Shown here one piece after another: positions 34,431 to 45,344 of a stretch of 64,000 bases of DNA; the first letter of the stretch is position 1, and each line of letters starts with the position of its first letter. The position numbers and the translations under genes are program-made. This DNA is from Lyophyllum atratum (Eukaryota; Basidiomycota; Agaricomycetes; Agaricales; Lyophyllaceae), in NCBI GenBank assembly GCA_014905825.1, contig JACGCN010000012.1:1302001-1366000 (forward strand), given 5' to 3'. Under the pieces are notes generated by a model. It was not told where the DNA came from, ran no database searches, and was given only the letters and a program-made list of their open reading frames with translations.

Positions 34431-34590
34431 TGCAGAATCCCGATTAGGAACTACCCAGGCAAGCCCGCGGATCACGCCAAAAGCCACGTTTTCTATTGAT
34501 AGCGCTTCAGACGAGGATTTAAACTCAGTTTCACCAGTCCCTCTACTCGAGGTTTCCTCCGTTGAGGGGCTGGTCACGAGTCTAAGTATC
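34431..34590 (+). repeat. Inverted repeat, right arm (partner 33985-34141)
   Basis: See the left arm. This arm reads MTAESRLGTTQASPRITPKA in the plus direction. A transcript through both arms could fold into a long hairpin. Confidence 0.75.
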
Positions 34591-34742
34591 GTCTTTCATG
34601 ACCTTTCTACTGCAGAACTGACGCGTTGACATTGAGGGTATATTGAGTATGTACCATCCGTTTGTATATATCACTATCACTATGGGTTTCAGGAAAAGAC
34701 TCTACAAGAAGCTGCATGTCTCTCGAATGATTTGCTATAGCT

Positions 34743-34850
34743 AAGGGGGCGAGGGAGGTGGCGCAGAGGTACAAAGTGCATAATGACCCGCTTTGGGATG
34801 CTGCGGTTGGGGAGGGAGAGGGGAATGGGTTGACCCCGGAAGCTTTCCCT
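34743..34850 (+). pseudogene. Possible relic of an alpha/beta hydrolase C-terminus
   Basis: In frame it reads REVAQRYKVHNDPLWDAAVGE and GLTPEAF. The intact hydrolase at 37-38.3 kb has LQKYGVHNDPYFDFF and GEVTPRILEWF in the same order. The VHNDP match is clear but short and no catalytic region is seen nearby, so this is a tentative fragment. Confidence 0.35.
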
Positions 34851-35102
34851 GCTGCCACAACTGTACTAGAACCGGTATCCAATGCTTTGCTCAAATGTGT
34901 CGACCGTCCAGGCGACGAAAGGTGTCCTTGTCGTAATGGTTGCGATCGACTCGTGTACTTGGGAGGTCTTCACGACCAGATACCAAAGAATAGCGATATA
35001 CGAGCAGCATGATTCATTAACTGCTGTTGTATACATAAGCGTACCCAAATACTACGCACGAACAGGGAAAGCGCCGCACAACCAGAACGCGAAGAAGGAC
35101 GG

Positions 35103-35525
35103 GACAACGTGCACCATCGACAGGGACACATGTAGACATCCACCCACATCTTGCTTGGACCAAACCCTCCCTGTCCGGGACATCGAGAAGGCCGCGACTA
35201 TATCCAACGAGCCTGCGCGAGCATCGAGAGGGGCATTGGCCACCTCATGAATAGGAGACGGGCATTAGCCACAAGCCTCACACAATGCGAAGAACAACGT
35301 GCGCCACCAACAGGGCAACCCGGTCGACACATAAAATAGACCACCGCACATAAACAAAGCAGACGTGGTTGGAAGACAACATGCAGCTGCACACGCTTCA
35401 GGACAGGACAACGTGCGCCACCAACAGGGCAACACGGCCGACACATATAGACACATAAGATAGACCACCGCACATAAACAAAGCGGACGTGGTTGGAAGA
35501 CAACATGCAGCTGCATGCGCTTCTC
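35103..35525. repeat. Tandem repeats of about 114-120 bp
   Basis: ACAACGTGCGCCACCAACAG begins units at 35294 and 35408. Both units share GGTTGGAAGACAACATGCAG and ATAGACCACCGCACATAAAC. The second has a short insertion with an extra ATAGACACAT. A decayed unit starts at 35103 (ACAACGTGCACCATCGACAG). Confidence 0.8.
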
Positions 35526-35750
35526 GCAATATGACCCATAGATGACTCGTGGGGAGGAAAAGGGGGCAGGGGGAGTTGGGGGCGTGGAAGCTGGTCTTGA
35601 CAGAGTTCTTGTGATAGTGCTCTGCGTCGGTGCAATGAAGGGCGCTGCGGACGGGCCCAAGGAACGAAATGGACACTGTCCGCGCAGGCACATCCAACCC
35701 ACGGGTCACGGAACGCCTTCACCTTGAAGAAAATTCAAAACGCCCATGTC
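35526..35750. other. Intergenic
   Basis: G-rich and A-rich tracts between the tandem repeats and the dispersed repeat. No gene seen. Confidence 0.4.
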
Positions 35751-36468
35751 GAATTTTTTTTGGAAGGTTAAAAATACTGAGGAAGGAGGTAAGCATGACG
35801 TCCAATACGGAGGATGATTGAAGGAAAAACAGAAACGATTCAGCTACAGAATATGTAGAATTTTGAACTCATAACGCAACGAGCGTTCGCAGTCTAATTA
35901 AAATTTTAGGTGTAATCACGATCGAGTGTCGGGGAGGATGGGGTGCGAAAGAAAACGAACAAGGAGACTCACCACCATAGGTTGTTCGCCTTTTACTTGA
36001 AGTGAGAAAGGAGGTCGCTGATATTGCGACGCGCCGGACTCGATGGTCGCATGGTCGTGGAGAGGAAAGATTTCCCGATGCGGAGGCCGACGGTGACGGG
36101 AGCATGGCAAATCCCGAAACTGTACAGGACCATTTCATAAACGGCGATCGATCATTGTGTCTCGGTCTGCTCGTACTCGGCCCTGCTAGTGCAGACCTCT
36201 CGAACGTGAATGTATCTTCCTTTTAACGATAGTTTCTCGCGAGCACACGCGATATATCATATAAGCCGGCTCGTCCTTTTGGAATCTCTGTCTGCCCAAC
36301 CGATTTTATTCCCACAGCTTTTTTGCTTCAGCAGGTACTACTAAGGTTACAAACTTGAACGCGCATCGCTCGAGGAAAAGTACATCAGGCGGAAGCGCTG
36401 GCGGACAGCATGCAGGCGTCAGTTTGACGGATGTCATGATGCTATCCCCATCGGTCTCAGAGATCTTT
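35751..36468 (-). repeat. Dispersed ~0.7 kb repeat, copy B (inverted relative to 6079-6780)
   Basis: The reverse complement aligns along its length with 6079-6780, including the TATA-like GCTTATAT (near 36261), the CTCGCGAGAAACTATCGTT block and the distal TTATGAGT.CAAAATT block. Here the potential start codon of copy A is ACG, and reading frames are not conserved. Neighbouring sequence outside the block does not match. Confidence 0.7.
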
Positions 36469-36999
36469 GAACCTTCCATTCACAACTGACCTCAGTGTCA
36501 GGTGAGTTCACATATTGCTGAGAGAGTGCTTATCTGACGGCCGCCATCGTTCACACAGTGTTATGAGCAGTCACAAATGCTTCACCCATCAGCATAGTGC
36601 GACCAAGCGCTACGTGGCGCTGCTTCGAGCTTTGCCGACCCATGATCATTTCCTTCTTTTGGGCGACCTCGAAAACCACCGCGCCGATAGGAATTACCAT
36701 GCGTTCTGAGCGCATCTTATCTGTCATCTTCGTCTATCGCTGTCGTTTTGACAGCAATTTTTAACGTCGCACCATGGTCGGAAGTACCAGCCTCTGTATC
36801 GGGCAGCCGACCAACCACTCGATGTGCCCTTAGAACCTTCTTTTCGGAAGGTTTCCCATTCTGTCGGGGTCGGCCCTAGTTCGGCGAACCTCTTTAGGTT
36901 GACGCATGAGGTGAGAATCGAAGCTCTTGTATTGGTTCATAAAATAATCAGCTCGCTCTCACAGTCTGTCCCTTCACCTTCACCGCACCGCTGGTGAAA
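36469..36999. promoter_or_regulatory. Upstream region of the hydrolase gene
   Basis: No gene seen. It should contain the promoter of the gene starting at 37000. Confidence 0.4.
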
Positions 37000-38254
37000 A
37001 TGGCAACGACAAAGGATAGATCGTACGGAAAGCCTTCGATCCTCGAGAAAGCGGGTCTAGCTGCGTCTCTGGTCTTCCACTTGCGTGCGTAGGCCCACCC
37101 TCCGTCTTAGTGCCATGCTTACCCTCTCGCCATAATAGCTTTGGTGCTCGGCTGGACGCTCCTCACAAAGCCTTTTCACCAGACCAACAAGCACAAGACC
37201 TTGACGAGGGTGCTCGGAGACAAGACGTTCCACCATCTCACGAAACGATTCAATGTCAAGCAACTGCAGTGGGCCTTGGGCGACACTCGCGATGTCTACG
37301 AAGGCTGGATGAAGAGCCAAGGTCTTCCCCTCGTTATCGATGAGCTGGGGGAGAACTCGCGGATTCTCTGGATCGGGGAACGCCGCACTGACCGCGTGAT
37401 CTTGTATCTCCACGGTACGTCCCCGGCTAGCAATCTACAGCGCCACTCCCTGACACACGTCTGATACAGGCGGAGCGTACCTCCTTCCCATGCAGTTTTT
37501 TGTTCCGGATTTCTGGAAGTACATTCTTGACGAACTCAAGTCCAAGAATAAAGAAACTGGATTCGCCATCGTCCAGTATTGTACGTCCTCGCACCCAGCG
37601 CACCACCAAACACCCTGACAACCCTCCACAGCCCTCGTACCCACCGCCCCCTTCCCCACGCAGCTCAAGCAAGTCGTCCTAGCCGTGCAGCACCTCATCT
37701 CCCAGGGCGTGCACCCGCAGAACATCCAAGTCACAGGCGACTCCGCCGGCGCCAACCTCGCACTCCAGCTCTTTTCCCACCTCCTCCACCCCGTCCCTTC
37801 CGTCCCGCGCCTCACCCTCTCCGCCCCCCTTCGCGGCGCAAACCTCATATCCCCCTGGGTCTCGCTCACGAGCAAAACAGGCTCCATGCTCTCGAACGAC
37901 AGCAGCGACGTCATTGGCATCAAGTGCCTCACGTACTGGGGCCGGGAGGTGCTGGATGGCGTCAAGGAGGAGCACATCCCGTACCTCGAGGCGAGCAAGG
38001 CGCCTGAGGGGTGGTTCGACGGCCTGCCGGAGGTGGTGGATCGGGTGCTCATTACGGGGGGAGATGCGGAGGCGCTAAGGGATACGATTGTGGTGTTTGC
38101 GGATAGGATGTGTAGGGTGCATCCGAGGGCGGAGTTTATACTGCAGAAGTATGGGGTGCATAATGACCCGTATTTTGATTTCTTTACGATGGAGAGGAAT
38201 AAGGGGGAGGTGACGCCGAGGATTTTGGAGTGGTTCGAGGCTGGGTTTGAGTGA
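37000..38254 (+). CDS. Alpha/beta hydrolase fold-3 esterase (steryl acetyl hydrolase-like)
   Basis: Serine hydrolase related to hormone-sensitive-lipase and steryl-acetyl-hydrolase esterases. Start MATTKDRSYGKPSILEKAG (ATG at 37000). A hydrophobic N-terminal stretch (LVFHLPLVLGWTLL) could anchor it in the ER membrane. The oxyanion-hole motif reads LYLHGGAYL, the nucleophile elbow VTGDSAGANLAL, the Asp region VLITGGDAEALRD and the His region YGVHNDPYFDFF. All catalytic parts are present, so it is likely active. Three short GT-AG introns (after about 37087, 37413 and 37578). Length and order fit the family. A possible C-terminal relic lies at 34743-34850. Confidence 0.85.
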
Positions 38255-38922
38255 GCGCGTGTCTGTGTAAAGTATGTGTATGGGTTATCATTCTTCTTGG
38301 GTTACCCGCTATCGTGCGTTGCTTTGATCTATTTTCAACCTCAGGCATGCAGATACAGATGTCGCTAGATGCAGGAAGGGCCTCTGGCGCTAGGTCTACT
38401 TTGGATCTGATCATTTTGTCAAGTGTTAGGATTTACGAGTTGAGCAGCATCAACACACTACCACGGAGGACTCAGGAAAGTCAGACACGAGCAGCAGCTC
38501 CTGCTCTGAAACTCGAGCACATAAATAAGGGTTCGAACTTTGGCCTTGACCTAGCGAGCGAAGAGCTCAGGAGGGGCAATCCAGTGCTATCATCATCCTC
38601 CAAGCTTGCCAGCGCTACACGTGTAGCTGAACAGTTAGTGTACACGGGACAGGTCAGCCGCTTCATTGAGCTTCCATCATATATCTACTTCACCTTAGGC
38701 CTTTTTGTATCAATGTGGCCTGATAGTCGGCGACAGTATATATAGCACTCCTCCCGTCAGAGTCCTAGCACTACATAGCCTTTTTACGTCTGCCCACGAA
38801 TTGGAGAATGTTATAATTATGAGGCTGCGCAGCGTCGTTTACAGCTATCACGTTCCGGGCCAATACAAATTTCACACCAGTATCTGTATGATGCTTTCTG
38901 TCTAAGTTAGGAGCGTCATTTG
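38255..38922. other. Intergenic
   Basis: Convergent gap; 3' flank of the hydrolase and then of the next minus-strand gene. A TATA-like TATATAG occurs near 38738. No gene seen. Confidence 0.4.
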
Positions 38923-39937
38923 TCAATCGGAGAGCATAACTAGTGCCGTAGTCCAATTTAGGTCATGCTCCGCACATGCAGAAAGTGCATCCCATTCATT
39001 GGCATATGAATCATATGTGTCCAAAAACTCATCACCCGTCCACTCCTCCTTCGCACCGTAGACCAATGCCTCTATAACTAAATCCATATCTGTATAATCC
39101 CTGAAAACTTCGAGAGCTTTCTGCTGGTCGCCTTTGAGCCGACTCAAACTGTGTTCGATGGCGGTGAGCGTTGGGATTTTCTTGGCCTTGAAGATCTTGT
39201 ATATGACTGAGAAAATCGCAGCGAAGCCTTTGATCCACAGAGTGACCGCTTCCTGGCCATCGGGAATTTGATCCCTTGGGATATACTGCGAGAGGTATGT
39301 ACATCCGATATGACCCTCCTCTGCATCCATGTCACCTGTGTCGAGGATGATGTCAGAGGCAACTCCAGCGATGGCTGCAGTTGGCGAGAGATATAGGTCA
39401 GCGAACATCAAGATCGAAGATACCAGGAGACACATACTCATCAGAATGTACCGCATGCGTGGTGAAAGCCAGCGCTCTTGACACTTGCAACTGCCGCCTA
39501 TGGATAAGCCATTATGCATTATGATCCGTTGAGTCACTGCCACGGCCCGATATGTTGAGCACATGCTTACCTTCATCCTCGATCATACTGGTACTAGTCA
39601 CCTCCTCCTCATGAAGTTTTTCGAGTTGTGCAGGTGGCAGCCGCATCGTGACGGCCTCTTTAATCCTCGTGGCCACAGGCTCACCCGGGTCATCAGTGGC
39701 AATGACAGTCTTCCCTTCTTGTAATACGGCTGTCACTAGAGGAAGCATTAGGTGGTCAAAATGATAAAGATACCTCGGGAGGTAATCAAGAAAACGCGTA
39801 CATCCTCGTGCCTCGACGTCTTGCAGGAAAGAGACCATGCCTTCGCGCTTCCTTCGAGTGGCTGCGCTAGCTCCGAGGTCCTTGCACACTGTGCGCAGAG
39901 TCTCTGCTTTGAGGACGTCCCACGGAAAAGAAGGCAT
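38923..39937 (-). CDS. Uncharacterised protein with SAP-like N-terminus
   Basis: Starts MPSFPWDVLKAETLRTVCKD (ATG 39937-39935). The first ~40 residues, with LRTVCKDLGASAATRRKREGM, resemble a SAP-type helix-extension-helix. A helical middle part follows (FLDYLPRYLYHFDHLMLP), then RLPPAQLEKLHEEEVTSTSM. After an intron the protein shows a hydrophobic helix (MRYILMSMCLLVSSILMFAD) and, later, FRDYTDMDLVIEALVYGAKE. The hydrophobic segment may be an artefact of intron choice. The N-terminus resembles an Agaricomycete family of unknown function. DNA or RNA binding by the SAP-like part is inference. Confidence 0.6.
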
Positions 39938-40051
39938 TTCGACGGATACAATGTTTCGCAGGAGGAAGGATGATGGGAACGTTGGGATGAATTTGGAGGA
40001 ATGTTTACTTACACCCTGCCAGCCATCGACTGCTCGACCCTGGCTTACTTA

Positions 40052-40199
40052 CACGAACTGCCAAGACGCTACTGATCAACGCGCTAACATAACGACTTGA
40101 TAAATTCCTACCTCTATCCGGCCTCCACGAACTGCCAAGACGCTACTGATCAACGCGCTAACATAACGACTTGATAAATTCCTACCTCTATCCGGCCTC
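40052..40199. repeat. Perfect 74-bp tandem duplication
   Basis: Two identical 74-nt units, 40052-40125 and 40126-40199, beginning CACGAACTGCCAAGACGC. Perfect identity indicates a recent event or an assembly artefact. It lies just upstream of the start of the SAP-like gene. Confidence 0.92.
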
Positions 40200-41190
40200 T
40201 GCTCCTGGTGGGACGACATGTGGACCTTGACAAAGGCCAGCCTCCTCTGTACGGGATGCAAGTCCGTTATGGTTACGAGGTCATTTACACGGTACAGGAG
40301 GAGAATATGGTACGTCTCGCAAAATTTGTCTCTTTCCACGTTCCAACCAATCTTTAGCCATTACCTAGAGGGTCAGCACCCTCAAACATCAACACTCCAC
40401 TCACGCGGTTCCTGCCGAACCATTGCCTGCTATTTCCTTTCCGTCAGCATCCTTCACTTTGCCCTGCCGCCTCGGGGTCCATGAGCTTGTACCAATGCCT
40501 GTCTTCGGAGTTAAAACGGTGAGTGCGAACTCTGCACTGAACTATGGCCGTACGGTGACGCTAACTGTCCAGACTCAGACATTGTCAATACCGCAAGTGC
40601 GTCGCGTCGCGCTATCGCATGGTCCGCTCGACTTGAAGATACTCCGACATATAACGTCGCTTCATGTCCTGCTCTTTCGACTGCTGTTTGGACACGGAAA
40701 ACGTGGGTGGTACTTCGATTCTTCTCCGGATTCCTTTATCTTAAATGACTTAGTTGCCAGGCTTCCTCTTGCTCCTCTCCGATTTCCATGGGAATGGTAG
40801 ACGGGACAACGTTAATAACGCGACATGGTGCCACCTCATCGATCCCTCGTGCATGTCATGGGCCTCCGCTAGACGAACTTCGTATCCAATCAGAGGAGCT
40901 GCAAGGACTCCTCGGAGTCCAGCACCTCATCTTCGATATCAATATCAACCGCCGCAGTGAGTGCAATCCTACACCTCATTGCCATCACTCTTGCTGATCC
41001 TTTCAAGGCGACTCCTCTTCAGACCTTCCACGTCGATACTCGCCACGAGCAGTCCCGGAACCTGCTTGCTCTCGACGACAGGGTCTCGAGGCCACGGGAA
41101 AGGTTCTTTCAATATGGGCAGGATGAATCGGGGCCAGAAGCTGTTGACGTCCGATGCTCAGGGGGCCTGGTGGCTGGCCCGGGGCCGTAA
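40200..41190 (+). CDS. Possible degenerate gene, function unknown
   Basis: Plus-strand frames that splice plausibly: LVGRHVDLDKGQPPLYGMQV, then VHELVPMPVFGVKT, TQTLSIPQVRRVALSHGPLD, GWYFDSSPDSFILND and DELRIQSEELQGLLGVQHLI. GT-AG introns fit at about 40519-40573 and 40954-41007. No family recognised and no clear start codon. It may be a decaying gene whose 5' end meets the 74-bp duplication. Confidence 0.3.
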
Positions 41191-41687
41191 TTCCGCTCAT
41201 TACTGAGCCTGTACGACAGCGGTATCGCTAGCTGCTTCCTGATCAAACGATTTAAGTCATCCAAGCTTCGATGCAAGACCATTCTATACTCCCCTTCCGA
41301 TATGCTCACCTCGCCGACTACCTCAAGTTGCCGCTGAGCCTCTAAACCCATTTCCAGACCTCGCGCGTAGAGTTAGACCATTCGATGGGAGAAACTCTTG
41401 TTGGCAGCGAGGTGAAGAAGCACTTAACAAGTCCTACGGCAGGTTAGTCACAAATGCATACGTCGTATCGAGGTCCTAATGGCGTATGCACCAGCAATAG
41501 ATTATGAGCGGGAACAGACGATATCGTAATAACGATAAAACAAGGCAAGAGATGTTAAGGTCGCCAGCGACCACAGCGGAATTGATGTAACTTTTTCATG
41601 GAGTGAGCAAGGTTCGGTCATCCCAATGGGCCGGTATAGGGAGAGGTAAATATGAGGTGCCCGGAGTCCAACAGTGCAGACCAGCCT
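41191..41687. other. Intergenic
   Basis: No gene or repeat seen. Confidence 0.4.
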
Positions 41688-42414
41688 CTATTTCCATAAC
41701 CTCGTCAACCAAGACAAACAGCCTCGGAAGCGACGACTGGGTCGGTTCCCAGTCACGGCTGGGGCGTCCGCTTCACGACCCTCTGCTGGGAGTACGGCCA
41801 GTGCTTTCGGTTGCGTTGGGGACGTGCTGCGAGAAGGCTCCGTACCCGTCTGCAATTTTGAGTCACGATCCCTGCTGTTGTCAGGCTCCTCCATAATTTC
41901 TTCGAGTCCAAGGTAGTGGACAGGGTCCGCGTTTCGGTCGATGACGCGGGGGTAGGTCGAGGAGGGTGCGGCTTGCTGGGGAATCGCTTCTTCCTCGCTG
42001 TGTCGGTTTCGTGCCGCGTAGCTCCCCGCTGAACCTCTTGGCGTATCTGGAGGAAGAGTCACACTTAGCTCGACAATGAAAAATCATACAACGACTTCTT
42101 GTACCTTCATTGTCGCTCTCTATGACAGATGTGCCATCGACAGACCCGGGGTCATGGCTGGAAGAGAAATATTCACTAGCTGTAAATATGTAAGCACCGC
42201 TGAAGGTGGGATGAGAAGGACGAATAATGGGCACACCCGCTGCACCTGTAATGATCGAGGAGTCGTTATTTGAATGACTAGTGATGGTCTTGGTGGTATT
42301 GCCAGAATTCTCATTGTGAGAGCGGACATTCTGAACGTTGTTATGGCCAGCAATATCGTTGATGGGGCTGTTTAGGAGGTGGACACCTTTGGCCTCTCGA
42401 AAATTGATAGGCAT
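41688..42414 (-). CDS. Low-complexity protein with N-terminal Asn/Gly/Ile motif, second member
   Basis: Starts MPINFREAKGVHLLNSPIND (ATG 42414-42412) and continues IAGHNNVQNVRSHNENSG, a Thr/Ser/Asn stretch (TITSHSNNDSSIITGAAG), then IIRPSHPTFSGAYIFTASEY. One GT-AG intron (about 42052-42108) leads to DTPRGSAGSYAARNRHSEEE and a tail ending RGCLSWLTRLWK. The start aligns with the gene at 26.6-27.6 kb (MPFFEKASDV...KDIAGSHNIYN). Function unknown; the Asn/Gly/Ile-rich start may assemble as a beta structure (inference). Confidence 0.6.
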
Positions 42415-42873
42415 GGCGGATAGACAGAGGATTGGAAGGAATCCTTGCAGAGCAGAGAGACTGGCTATCGCGTGTTGCGGGCACTGTCGTGTGACTCTCG
42501 CGTAGACCTTGAGGTAAAGGCAAGGTAGAAGAATGATCGGAGGCGAGCGGTTGTGTCAACATCTTTTAACTCGTATTAGTAGCTCCACTACGGGGATGAT
42601 GTGACGCGTACCTTTACGAAGTGCGGACAGAATTTGGGGCGGGTTCTGCTTTGATTCCGGGTAACTGAAGTTGGATGACACGTGTAGTGTTGGTCGGGTC
42701 GAGGTCGAGGTCGACGGGTGTCGGTTCTCTGTCATGGATAACTGATCTGACGCCGGTCGGCCCTGGTTAGAATTTTAGCCCACGATGTGGAGTGGTTCAG
42801 TACTGGTAGATACGCCGATACATTCTAGCTCGTTGGCCGCGTATGTGAGCTGCCAGTTGGGACTGTGATTGGC
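42415..42873. other. Intergenic
   Basis: Upstream of the motif gene; an imperfect CGAGGT tandem occurs near 42700 (GGTCGAGGTCGAGGTCGACGG). No gene seen. Confidence 0.4.
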
Positions 42874-43560
42874 TCATGTCAGCATGGCCAATCGACATGA
42901 CTTCAGACGAAATGGCGCACCTCGACTGAACATAAGTACATATGACTTTATCATGCAGCAAAGAAGCTTTATTAGGCCATCGGGAAGTTCAAAAACGTCC
43001 TCCTTGGCTTCGAGGTAGTTGATGCATTCGTAGTTCCCATGTTCAAAATACTTCACTGCTCTCGACACCTTCATGACATCCTCCTCCTACAACAACGGGG
43101 AAAATGTCACACCCAAATGTATTCCCTATACGATTATGAGGTATAATTATAGCGTTGATACCCTTTGGCATTGTTCACGGTGTCGTGGAATTGAGAGTTC
43201 TATGAGATTTGATCTCGATATATAGAGGAAGGTTGTATCTGCGAAAGAGGAACTGTAGCGGGTGCAAACGTTATGCGTGAGTCCAGGGAAGTGCTTGAGA
43301 ACAACCGAAAAACGTATAACAGCCCCAGCTGACACGAGGCTCTTCAACTGACGATTCTCTTGTGCAACCACACCAACATCTACCTTCCCCGGCGGGAGAA
43401 TTGCAATTCAGGATGACCGTTCCAGAAGGCTTTCATAGCGGGCGCGTAGCCTGAAAACCGAATCCTCGGCGCCGAAGATCGTAGTCCCAGACGTGAAAAA
43501 TTGGTGACGTTGTTGCAAGTGTCCTTGGCGCATCATAACAGCCTGAAATAACGAAATCCT
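42874..43560 (-). CDS. Possible hypothetical gene
   Basis: Minus-strand segments read MMRQGHLQQRHQFFTSGTTI, AMKAFWNGHPELQFSRRG, then (after a possible intron) ENRQLKSLVSAGAVIRFSVV and SSSFADTTFLYISRSNLIEL, and further on MKVSRAVKYFEHGNYECINY with LEAKEDVFELPDGLIKLL. The pieces look coding, but I could not fix a single consistent model or family. Confidence 0.3.
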
Positions 43561-45344
43561 GCCGTATAGAAGGATGAAGGCGCCCTCTGCGAGTGAGAGA
43601 GCACCTCAATCTGCGTTAGAGCTGAAAGAAAGGGGACGTACGAACACGCACCATCAACTGTCTCCAGCATACCCCTCCATCGCGCAAGTGACCCAGGAAT
43701 CGATGGACCCTATGATGAGATGCCCCTCAGCTCGGGCGGTGTTGACCAACTACTGTAGATCATGCCATGGTATGAATTCATCGTGATGTGTGAGTTCAAA
43801 TTTCAAAAGGTACTTATTAGGAATGATTTACAGGCCTTTGGCGCATGGGAAAAAACCTGTCCGGCATTGGCCGTGATCGGAAATCACGTGACCGGTCGCG
43901 TCTGCGAGAAACGCGTCGCCTCCTGCTCTCGTCGCTCGACGCCGCTACGCACCCGTCGCCGTCTTATCTAGCCCTGTAACAATATGATTTTTTTCGGCGC
44001 TGCGCGGCCCTGTATTGGAAAGTTTGCCAAGCCCGGTCTTGGCCTATACCGGCTTCAACATCAATAGTTGCTTGAAGCTCTTGAGATGACCAGATGAAGG
44101 TCCTGGGGGGATAACAATGTCATTAGATTGATAATTAAAATAAAAATGGCTGGATAGGCTGCGGGTATATTGATATAGGAGCATGATGTACTAGCATGCT
44201 CTATGCCAGCTCTATGCCCCAACTTTGCCGCTTTCTTAGGCAGAAATACACAAAAGTTCCCAAATGGCAGCAATAAGTTGCATAAGCACTTATTTCTGAG
44301 TGATTTACGGTAAATCAGCCTGATTTACGGCGCTGTTTTACAGCCCACGAGCCAGGCCAGCAAGCCGGTAAATCAGCTTGACAGGTCCATCAATTCGGGT
44401 CCGGGATCAGGCCTTGGCGCAATTCGCGCGGGGACGCGCAGGGTCCTATTCTCAGCTCCCCCAGTTCTCATGGCTCTAATGGGTTGTCGGAATGTGATCT
44501 TGCTTGGACAATACATGGAGGATTTACAGAGAAAAAATTCAACAGTTACCAAGCCCAAAAATTGAATTTTTTTTCGAGCAACCACATCACAATAGTCTAT
44601 CTAACTTCTTACCCTAATTACAGCTGCTTCAAGCTCGACATATACCAATTTCTGGCAGGAGAACACGTCTTCGAGCCTCAATTTTGGTCTATCACGTCGA
44701 GCGCGCCGACTTTCCTTATTGATCACACGCGTCTCTGCTAAGCGATGTCCGGCGGTTGCCGTGTAATACACCTGCTTTACAAGGTGATGTAAATCTCTCG
44801 AAATATCTGTACATATTTCGGTGGCAGTGCAGTCTACTCCTGGCCTTCCCGCTGATCTCGCCATCTATCTCTCTCTTCCTCGATGCTAGTCTCCTACAGA
44901 CTCTAGGCGTTTACTTTTGCAGCAAGACTCTGATTGGTGAAACTAATGAGGGATACAGCCACAGGATTCTCAGATACAAGGCAAATTCAGAATTTGTTCG
45001 CATTTTACAATGTCATACATTTCGCAATGCTCGCAACCGCTCAATGACTGACGCTCATCATCAAAAACTGAAAGACCAAAACCCGTCTCAAATCAGGCTC
45101 TGCTTAGCCGACTGCAGATGTCGATCTGCGTTAGAGTCGAAATATGTGTTGTGTGCATACTTCAGGTAAGATGGTGTTCAGCGTCTAATTTCACCCAAAG
45201 AAGGCCGACATCCCTGGCCATGGGAAATAGAAGTATTCCAAGAGATGGACATGGCTGTGCCTGTAGGGCGGTACATTGGTGTGGCTTACGCGCTCGTGCC
45301 GCTCCTGAGGTCGTCCCAGTCATCGAGGAACTATCGATAGATAG
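43561..45344. other. Intergenic with repeat-like sequence
   Basis: Contains GC-rich sequence with ATCACGTGACC (near 43882) and two similar blocks ACTTATT...TGATTTACAGG (43812) and ACTTATT...TGATTTACGG (44287). A short palindromic cluster of GATTTACGG/GTAAATCA lies at 44300-44380. This could be the remnant of a retroelement LTR or another mobile element, but no ends or coding parts were identified. Frames at 44.7-45.2 kb show no domains. Confidence 0.35.

Noticed and set aside
35103..35525. CRISPR-like array
   Set aside because: Units are long tandem repeats without short repeats and unique spacers, in a eukaryotic context.
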